Positions 46,364-54,300 of a DNA stretch of 64,000 nucleotides are shown piece by piece. The translations under genes were made by a program, and so were the position numbers. Each line of letters opens with the position of its first letter. Position 1 is the stretch's first letter. The stretch is from NCBI GenBank assembly GCA_905221605.1, contig CAJNDS010002226.1:93501-157500 (forward strand). Direction: 5' to 3'. The notes beneath the pieces are model-generated. The model had not been told where the DNA came from and made no database searches. It saw nothing but the letters and a program-made list of their open reading frames with translations. The DNA comes from Symbiodinium natans (lineage: Eukaryota > Sar > Dinophyceae > Suessiales > Symbiodiniaceae).

Positions 46364-46466
46364 GCATATGTAAGCATTGCTACAGCACAGGTGTGCAGGA
46401 CGTTCAGCATATGTGAGCATTGCTTCGGCACAGGCGAGAGCAGAGCTCCGCATATGTAAGCATTGC
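46364..46466 (+). promoter_or_regulatory. 43-bp-spaced repeats in the LTR U3
   Basis: The 17-base core GCATATGTAAGCATTGC starts at 46364, 46407 (one change) and 46450, spaced exactly 43 bp. The bases between cores are also similar (GCACAGG and GTGTGCAGG blocks). The same set lies at 56781-56883 in the 3' LTR. Position upstream of the putative transcript start suggests enhancer-like repeats. That role is inferred. Confidence 0.6.
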
Positions 46467-46472
46467 GACTGG

Positions 46473-46485
46473 ATTTTGGCTCAAG
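46473..46485 (+). promoter_or_regulatory. Spliced-leader-like motif in 5' LTR
   Basis: ATTTTGGCTCAAG matches exactly the last 13 bases of the conserved 22-base dinoflagellate spliced leader. The bases upstream (GCGACTGG) do not match the leader. It is followed by C and an ATG. Relict leaders of this form are known in dinoflagellate genes thought to have returned to the genome from trans-spliced mRNA. Here it sits where the R region of the LTR would be expected. Confidence 0.8.
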
Positions 46486-46486
46486 C

Positions 46487-46660
46487 ATGAAAAAGTGCGT
46501 GCCTGGATTGGGGTGTGAGGGTTTTGGGGGGTGTTTCCCGGGTGGTTCCTCTAGCTTAGGCTGGTCTAGCCTCTTCCGGACCCCCCCTAGCCCGGTGGTC
46601 CCCGTCCAGGGTTTTTTCCGTCTTGAGGGTTTGGTTGAAGCTGGGGCTTTCTGGGTGTAG
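46487..46660 (+). CDS. Possible upstream reading frame in the LTR (57 codons)
   Basis: Reading frame beginning at the ATG one base after the spliced-leader-like motif and ending 27 bases before the polyprotein ATG at 46690. It is rich in Gly, Pro, Phe and Ser with no recognised domain. If the leader motif marks the RNA 5' end, this would be the first AUG on the RNA and could reduce or regulate translation of the polyprotein. It may equally be meaningless. The same frame exists in the 3' LTR. Confidence 0.25.
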   Translation: MKKCVPGLGCEGFGGCFPGGSSSLGWSSLFRTPPSPVVPVQGFFRLEGLVEAGAFWV

Positions 46661-46689
46661 TCCTGGTTTCCCTTAGATCCCTCTTTTCG

Positions 46690-47856
46690 ATGGCCGCTCC
46701 TGCGCCCTCCGCCCCTGATCCTCACGAGGACCAAGGGGTTATGAGCCCAACTGGTGCTCGGCGTGCCATTGATTCGAGATTGGAAGGTGAGACTGCTGGT
46801 CCGCGCTACGATCGTCATCCTGCTGGAAATGCGATGCCCAATGGGGTACTTTCGGCTGATGTTGTAAGGCGTGAGGATATGGTGCAGGCCTCACCTGGTG
46901 CAGCGAGTTTGGAAAGCGCTCCATGGCCACCAGCTATGACTTCAAGGACAGAAGATGTGGGACCGCCTGGTACATTTTCCTGTGATTCCGGGCTTCGCCA
47001 AGAAACGTCTTCCGTGTCTGCTGGGAATGTGGGGCCAACGATTCCGCACTTGGTCGCGCGGGCGAGTACGGATAATCACCCGGGAGGCTCCCAGGGTGGG
47101 ACTGCCTTGCCAGTCCCGTCCTGGATGAGTCGTCTCGGGGATTATCTTCGCCAAGCTTCCGGACAGGTTGAGACGCTGACAACGACGCTCACGAGGCAAC
47201 GAGTGTTGGGTAGTAGTGGTGGTTTAGTGGTTCAACAACATGAGCAGTTGCAGCAGCAGCATACCACTTCGCACCCCTCCACACCGCAGCATGCAACATA
47301 CCCGGCAGCAGCGGCAACTATGTCTGGTGGTTTTTCTCCGACAGGACAACAAAGTGGGGATCCTCCTCTGTTTCCCAGCAGTGCTCGTCGTATTATGGAA
47401 GGCTGGGCAAGACAGGCTCCTTTGCTGCATGGTCCGAGGAGTGTGGGAACAGACGATGCTTCATCGGCGTCCATTCCGGTGGAGTTGGTGCAGGAGGAGG
47501 TGAGAAGACAAGTGGAAGCGGCCTTGGCAGGACAGAAGGGAAGGCTTGAGCGCCTTCAAGAAGAAAATGAGCGATTGCGGGAGATGGCTTTTGGGGGTGG
47601 TGGCGATGTGAAAGGACAAGGCCGGGGTGGGGCTCTATGGAATGAGGCGCAGCGGCAGATGAGGGAGCAGTCTGAGCTTCCTGAGGATCGTGGTGTACCT
47701 CATGGAGATCGGGCCTACTCAGCATCGCAAGTGCTTCATGAGGATCGTGGTGTACCTCATGGAGATCGGGCCTACTCAGCATCGCAAGTGCTTCATGAGG
47801 ATCGTGGTGTACCTCATGGAGATCGGGCCTCTTTCGCAACTCCAAGTGCTTCATGA
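46690..47856 (+). CDS. N-terminal part of copia polyprotein (Gag leader), cut by a 1-base insertion
   Basis: 388 codons. The ATG lies inside the 5' LTR, as in yeast Ty1, and the frame passes through the primer-binding site. The first 260 residues are low-complexity, rich in Pro, Ser, Gly and Gln (a His/Gln-rich patch near residues 183-200). Residues about 266-300 look like a coiled coil (VELVQEEVRRQVEAAL, then RLERLQEENERLRE). The last part holds three copies of the EDRGVPHGDR repeat. The frame ends at a TGA (47854) shortly after an extra C at 47842-47843 that other repeat copies lack. Without it the frame would run on into the 47690-56710 frame, so this is the 5' part of one polyprotein. The insertion could be a mutation, a sequencing error in the repeat, or rarely a recoding site. 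Confidence 0.8.
   Translation: MAAPAPSAPDPHEDQGVMSPTGARRAIDSRLEGETAGPRYDRHPAGNAMPNGVLSADVVRREDMVQASPGAASLESAPWPPAMTSRTEDVGPPGTFSCDSGLRQETSSVSAGNVGPTIPHLVARASTDNHPGGSQGGTALPVPSWMSRLGDYLRQASGQVETLTTTLTRQRVLGSSGGLVVQQHEQLQQQHTTSHPSTPQHATYPAAAATMSGGFSPTGQQSGDPPLFPSSARRIMEGWARQAPLLHGPRSVGTDDASSASIPVELVQEEVRRQVEAALAGQKGRLERLQEENERLREMAFGGGGDVKGQGRGGALWNEAQRQMREQSELPEDRGVPHGDRAYSASQVLHEDRGVPHGDRAYSASQVLHEDRGVPHGDRASFATPSAS
46737..46748 (+). promoter_or_regulatory. Minus-strand primer-binding site, half tRNA-iMet type
   Basis: GGTTATGAGCCC follows the last LTR base with no gap. Its complement GGGCTCATAACC is the anticodon stem-loop of eukaryotic initiator tRNA-Met: anticodon CAT in a CTCATAA loop, flanked by the GGG/CCC pairs typical of initiators. 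Drosophila copia and yeast Ty5 prime from this internal tRNA region, not the 3' end. The site lies inside the polyprotein frame and is translated. Confidence 0.85.
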
Positions 47857-48391
47857 GGATCGTGGCGTACCTCATGGAGATCGGGCCTCTTTCGCAACTC
47901 AAGTGCTTCATGAGGATCGTGGCGTACCTCATGGAGATCGGGCCTCTTTCGCAACTCAAGTGCTTCATGAGGATCGTGGCGTACCTCATGGAGATCGGGC
48001 CTCTTTCGCAACTCAAGTGCTTCATGAGGATCGTGGCGTACCTCATGGAGATCGGGCCTCTTTCGCAACTCAAGTGCTTCATGAGGATCGTGGCGTACCT
48101 CATGGAGATCGGGCCTCTTTCGCTCATGCACTTCGTGAGGATCGTGGTGTACCTCATGGAGATCGGGCCTCCTCAGCATCTCATGCACTTCGTGAGGATC
48201 GTGGTGTACCTCATGGAGATCGGGCCTACCCAGCATCTCATGCACTTCGTGAGGATCGTGGTGTACCTCATGGAGATCGGGCCTCTTTCGCTCATGCACC
48301 TCGTGAGGATCGTGGTGTACCTCATGGAGATCGGGCCTACCCAGCATCTCATGCACTTCCTGAGGATCGTGGTGTACCTCATGGTGATCGG
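47683..48391 (+). repeat. 57-bp tandem repeat coding EDRGVPHGDR, 13 copies
   Basis: Copies start at 47683, 47740, 47797, 47855, 47912, 47969, 48026, 48083, 48137, 48194, 48251, 48305 and 48362. Most steps are 57 bp; two are 54 bp (one codon shorter) and one is 58 bp (the frame break). The EDRGVPHGDR core is nearly invariant while the spacer varies (AYSAS, ASFAT, ASSAS, AYPAS). Because the period is a multiple of three, other frames and the reverse strand also stay open here. Confidence 0.95.
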
Positions 48392-51300
48392 GTCTTTGCA
48401 GCAACAAGTGTGACTTCTGGGGTTCGGGGAGCTCTTCGGGAAGGTCGTCAACCAGTTCCGTCGATGTCTCGGGCCCATGATGGTCCTCGTGCACAGAGGG
48501 GCGAAGCTGGTGCCAGGTCAAGAAGTGCAGAAGGACATGGCGAGCTTGGGAACAGGCCAAGGAATGTGTATGCTCGTGGTTATGGTGCCAAGCGATCTGC
48601 CTCAGCGAGTCCGTCGCCAAGTGGTGGTAGAGGAGTTGTGGGTGAGAGGTTGTCTGGAGGGGATGTCTGTGGTGTCCCGCCGTTTGACCGAGCCTTCAGG
48701 GCTCGCTTGGAGCCTGAGCTAGGGATAAGGGGAGATTATGAGCCGCTGAAGAGACCTGAGGGAGTTGCAACCCTTGGTGCGCCTTGTGAAGCTCCTCCTG
48801 GTCTCAGTCCTCCCGTTGCTCCAGGAAGCGAGCAACAACCAGGCGATGTGGCGCCTGCAGCTCCGTCAAGCCCTTCTCCGATGGACATTGTGCTTACAGG
48901 TATCGGGCAGCTGCAACAGATGTTGCTGAAGAAGGGAGACGGGTTGGATGTGGATAAGGCGTCGCCGAATTTTCCGATGTTGCCTGACTACACTCCGGAA
49001 TCTGGTGCCATAGACTTCCAGGACTGGCTGTATCTTGTGGAGCAACAAGTGTCTGCTATGGCGGCAAGCGCTGGCGAGTGGTGGAAACAAGTCATGGGTT
49101 CGGCCTTGGAAGCATACCAGGAGTATCAGGCGCTTTCGCCGATCAAGCGGCTTGGGGTGAAAGCAAGGCTATCAGAGGAGCTTCAGGACGGCAAGTACCA
49201 GAAGCTTGCGAAAAAGGTGGCAGCCTTACTTCTAGCAGCGCTTCCGACAGGTGTCCGAGATGAGCTAGTGGCCTATCGTGTGCAGGGGACTCATCAGATA
49301 CTGTTCAGGCTGATGGCTGTGTACCAGCCTGGGGGCGCTCAGGACCGGGCACAGCTTCTGAAACAGTTGGAGGTGAGTGAATCTCCAGGAACAGCGACGG
49401 ATGCAGTGGTTGCATTACGGAGATGGTATCGCCTGTACCAGCGAGCTTTGGATCTTGGTGTTTCCTTGCCAGATGAGTCCGTCCAGGTGAAGTCTTTGGG
49501 GGTCTTAACGAAGAAGGTGGCGGAGACAAATCAAGACTTTCGCTTTAAGGTGTCCTTGGCGAAGGCGGAGCTTCAGATTGACACCAGACCCACCTCGGAG
49601 AATGTGTTGAAGTACTTCCAACATCTCCTTGCAGAATGTGAGCAGCTTGGGGCTACTGGGAGAAAGGCTACACCGTCACAGGCATCGGAGGCTCCCGGAC
49701 CCAAACTGAAGGGCATGCAGCAACAGCCCTCAGATGCCGGAAATACCACTCAGAGGCCAAAGGCCAAGGCCTCTCCACCGCCTACGAATCCGACAAAGCC
49801 GTGTTCATGGTTCACTACTGATGATGGTTGCAGAAATGGAAAGAACTGCAGTTTCAGGCATTCGTGGGAGGGTCTTCAGCGAGCCGAACGGTGCCTCCTT
49901 TGTGGTTCGACGAAGCACAGGGCAAGGGATTGTCCTACGAAGAAGGTGAGTCCTACTGACAAACCGGCCCCAAAGCCGAGGTTGGCCAAACAGCAGGCTG
50001 CAGCAGCTACTCCTACAACAGGGGCAGCTTCCTCGGAAGGTCCTTCGCTTTCGTCAGGTCCGTCGGTGCCGGCTGGAGATGCTACTCGTGAGCAGCCTTC
50101 AAGCCTTACTCCTTCAACCTCAAACAAGATCGACACGGAGCAGGTGGCGGCGATGTTGTCCGAAACAAACAAGATGCTGAAGGCCTTGACTTCCACTCAG
50201 GCTCAGGGCTCTGGCACAGGTTCGGCTTCTTCGGCGCCCTCGGATCCTTTGGGGGTTATACAGAGACAGTTGGAGGATTTGCGGCGACTGCGAATGCTGG
50301 TGGTGCTTCCGGAGAGGGTTGGCAATGAAGACTTCCGTGTGAAAATGGATGTGTATGAACGGTTGCTGCAGACTGAGCCAGAGGCGGTTGAGAAGGATTC
50401 CGAGGAGAAGATGGCCCTGTTGGATTCGGGAGCGAGCCATGCCTTTCGGGTTGCTGTTGACGATCGTGAGGTGGAACAAGGAAAGTTGGTGAAGGTTGCC
50501 TTGGCCAATGATGATCACGTTGTCCTTTCGCAGAACGCTGGTGGAACCCTGTTGTCTTCGCCTTCTACGAACCCTTCGGGTGGTGGAACGATACTACCTA
50601 TGGGACAGTTGGTGCAGTTGCTTGGATGCACGGTACGATGGTCTCCGACAAGGCTTGAAGTTCGACACCCGATCCATGGCAAGTTGCGAGTGAAAGTCAA
50701 CCATTTCTGCCCAGAGCTGACCGAGGTGAGCGCGCTACAGCTCATCAAGGAATTGGAGGAAAAACGGGTTGGCGAGTTCACGAAGACCTTGGAGGATATG
50801 GAGAGGCAGCTCAAGGAGATTGAGCTCTCGGGCTGTGGAGATCGCGGTTGGGAACAGCACCTCATGGATCTGGTGGAAACTGGGGCTCGAACGAGTTTCT
50901 GTGGCTTCATCCAGAAGGTGCCCTATTTGCAGGGGGTGACCCCGGAGGCTTTCGCGACCATCCCTGAGGAGTTCCCGGTGACGAACAAAGAGGGCTGGAG
51001 GCTCTTGAAGGGCATGCCGTGGAGTAGAAGGAAACGAAGGAGTATGTTCCTTAGCAACAACTGGCTGGTGCATCTCTTCTCGGGAGACAAAAGGAAGAAG
51101 GGGCTGGCTTCTTCAAGCGAATGGAAGGCCAGTCTGCACCGTGATGATGTTCTGGTGGAGGTGGACCTGAACCTTAGCAGTCACTTCGACATGTTAAAGA
51201 AGGATGGCATCTTCAAGCTGCTTTTGTGGGGAGCTGCTCGGGGCAAAATTAAGGCTCTATTTGGGGGACCGCCTCGAAGAACCTTTCCCTTTACAGGAAA

Positions 51301-54300
51301 TGAGACGATGCTGTCCTCGCAACATGTTCGGGAAGTTCAGCTGGTTGCCAGGGCGATGATCCTTTGGTCAGTAGCTTCTGAGGGTAGGAGGATCCTTTGG
51401 AGAGAGGGATCTTTAGAAACCCCGGGTCCTGGAGTTGGTTGGTTGCTGGAACATCCGAGAGTTGAATCGGGGAAGGTTCCTGGACTAGAGCAAGGCGACA
51501 ACAAGGAGAGTGACCTTGAGGAGCAAGAGAGGCTGGCTAAGGAATGGTTCGACCTGGGCAAGTTTTCGCATCGTGAGTGCCGCATGTTGTTGGAAGAGAT
51601 GAACTTCAAGAAGAACTTGCGAGCCTCATCCCGAGGCGAACAAGAAGGATCTGTGGTGCTTGGCGCATATGCTCATGGCGGCAATCGGGGGGTTACTACA
51701 GAGGCACTCCAGAGACCGTGGTTGACGAAGTACCTGAACATGTTTATGCGGTGGAATGTGGAAACGCAGCTGCATGAGGATTGCTCTTGGTCGGCTTTGT
51801 TGGTCATGGAGACGAATGAAGTGCCTCGACATCGAGATGTCCGGAACGCTCGTGATAGTAACAACTACTTGATTGGGTTGGGCGATGATGATCCTGGCCG
51901 CGAGGTTTCCTCCGGTCTGTGGCTTGAAGGGGACCTGGATGGACAGAATGGGTTGGGCGATGATGATCCTGGCCGCGAGGTTTCCTCCGGTCTGTGGCTT
52001 GAAGGGGACCTGGATGGACAGAAATTTGGTGGTGGAGGGAGATGTGTCGAAAGGTCCTGTCCATTCTCTGGCTTTGAACAATTAAAGGGCTGTTTGGTTG
52101 AGATCTCTGGAAGGATGACGAGGTTCAATCCAAAACAACACCATGCGTATGTGGGGAAGGATCAAACTCAGAAGGAGCTTCTCGTGGCGGCCTACACACC
52201 TCTCGGCCTCGACAAGTTGCCGGATGAAAAGGTCGGGAAACTTCGATGCTTGGGTTTTCCGATACGCTCAACCTTGGAATGGGATGAGGGCCCAGCGCTA
52301 CATGGAAGGGACCAGGTTCGTGAGGCTCAGGAGGAGCTGGAAAGTGAGGATGAGGAGGAGGCCAATGGACGGGTGCCATGCTACGACCTGTTTGGAACGA
52401 CCATGTGGAAAACCTTCGCGAGGATGTACACCATGGATGAGGTCAAGTGTGATTTGGAAAACTTGGGACCTACGACTTTGGGTACGAACCTCAATCTCTG
52501 GTCTTTGGAGGGTGAGGATGGTCATGGTCTGAAGGCCGGTACAAGAACAAGTCGATGGCCAACGGGGATGATAAGTTCTGTCTGTGATGCTCTATGTGCT
52601 TGGCCCGGTTTTGCTACGCGAGAACATGCTTTGACCAGTATGGTTCGAAGGCTGGGAAGGCGAGATGGTGAAGAAGGTGAAGGGAAGCTCGCTAAATTCA
52701 GCTTGGAGGAATGGCGCATTCACCTGAGACGGGACCATTTGCCATACAGGAAGGATTGCCGGGAGTGCATCCAAAGGGCGACGGGCAAGCCACATAGGAG
52801 AGTCGCTCATCCTTCAGCGTATGTCCTGAGCATTGACACTGCTGGTCCGTTTAGGGCGACGGGCACTGATGGAGCGCGCTACCTGCTAGTCGGGTGTTTC
52901 CGCTTTCCTAAGATCCCAGAAACAGGGGACCCTGAGCAGTCTGGTGTGCAGCCTGGGGACGTGGACAAACCGGATGACGAGGGTGATTGGTTGCCTGGGA
53001 TGGAGGGCGAGGATGTCGTATCAGAGGTTCCTGCTACTGAAGGTGCGCCTGTAGGGGTCTCGGAGGAGCTTGGCCCTGATCCTGCTGCTATTCGTGAGGA
53101 AGATGATCCGAAACAGGAGGAGATCAAGGCCCTGGAGCGTATGTCTGAGCCCTTCGAGTTCGAGTCTGCCTATCTTTGTCGACCCTTGAAGACCAGGAAG
53201 AAGGCGGAAACACTCAAGGCCTTGCAGGAGATGTACCTGTCTCTAAGACAACGGGGCCTGCCAGTCTTACGAGTACATTGCGACCGAGCAAGGGAGTTCA
53301 TGAACGAGGGTATGGACATGTGGGCAGCGGCGAGGGACATCATAGTCACGAAGACTCAAGGCGATGATCCGTCACAAAATGGGGCGGCGGAGCGGGCTGT
53401 TGGTTTCATCAAGGGCCGGGCGCGAACTTTGCTTGGACAGGCCAAAGCCTACAGCAAGCTTGGAGATGCCGTAGTGAGATCGTGGTGGTCAAGGGCGGCA
53501 TCAACGATTTGCCAACAACACGCTGCTCAGGCCTTTGGAAGGGGCAATCCTAGCGTCGCTCCTTTCGGATCACAGATGTTCATCAAGAGGAAGAGGTATG
53601 GCCAAGGGGGCACTGACTTCGAGGACAAGTGGATCCAGGGGTCTTATTTGGGGCCTGTTGAGACAGTCTCCCATGGTCATGTTGTTCGCACCGTGCAGGG
53701 CAATGTTTGGTACACAACAAATGTCCGTCGCCTACCCGAACTACCTCCGTACGAAGATGAAGGTGATGACTGGCATCCTGAACGACGCGTGGTTGGAAAA
53801 ACACCGCCTGTGGTGCGAGTCTTTAGGGCCGACGAGGGTGGCGAGGATGGCAACGTCTTTTGCATGAGCAGATTGGTGGAACCAGTGTCGACAACTACTG
53901 ACGCTGTTCCGGATAATGAAACCACTGAAGGTTGGATGGAGTCCGCTGGAGGTGAAGACGCTGGTGACGATATGGATGAGTCCCAGTGGTTGGTGGAGGA
54001 CCAAGAGGGTGAGATGGATGGCCGCTATTGGTCTCGCTGTGTGCTAGATGAGGAACACAACTTACGACGATGTGTGCCGGAGGACTATCAAGAACTGTTT
54101 GAGGGTGTGAACCAGGCGACGTTGGAAGCTGAAAGGGCTTTGGAGCAAAGGGAGTCGCAGAAGGTTTACAAGACCTACTCGGTTGGGGATTGGTTCCGGC
54201 TATGTCGCTTTGTGGAGGATGATGACGGGAAACATGGTGTCGAGCCTGTCTTGGAGAACCTTGAAGGTCCTCTTCAGGTCGTATACACTGTACAGCTTGA

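Larger units (their letters stand above)
46291..46736 (+). repeat. 5' LTR of the copia element
   Basis: 446 bp, found again at 56714-57153. It starts TGTTGGGATAAGGG and ends GACCAAGG, so the 3' terminus is GG rather than the usual CA. The boundary is set by the flanking CTAGT duplication, by the point where the two LTRs stop matching, and by the primer-binding site that follows directly. It contains three 43-bp-spaced repeats in the likely U3, a spliced-leader-like motif, a short upstream reading frame (46487-46660), and the ATG plus first codons of the polyprotein (46690). Confidence 0.95.

Noticed and set aside
46754-46765. TGGTGCTCGGCG as a conventional tRNA 3'-end primer site
   Set aside because: It starts 17 bases after the LTR end, while the initiator-Met anticodon-arm match abuts the LTR exactly as in Drosophila copia.
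46282-46818. Minus-strand frames of 178 and 252 codons over the two LTRs
   Set aside because: They are antisense to the LTR and the start of the polyprotein, duplicated only because the LTR is. No domain is seen.
47830-47856. Programmed frameshift between two element genes, as in Ty1
   Set aside because: The break lies in a repeat upstream of the Gag core, other repeat copies lack the extra base, and no slippery sequence is evident. A mutation or sequencing error is simpler.
47393-48620. Long minus-strand frames (254 and 268 codons) and a 186-codon plus frame over the Gag repeat
   Set aside because: The 57-bp unit is a multiple of three, so every frame without a stop in one unit stays open. 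The EDRGVPHGDR frame continues into Gag and Pol; the others do not.
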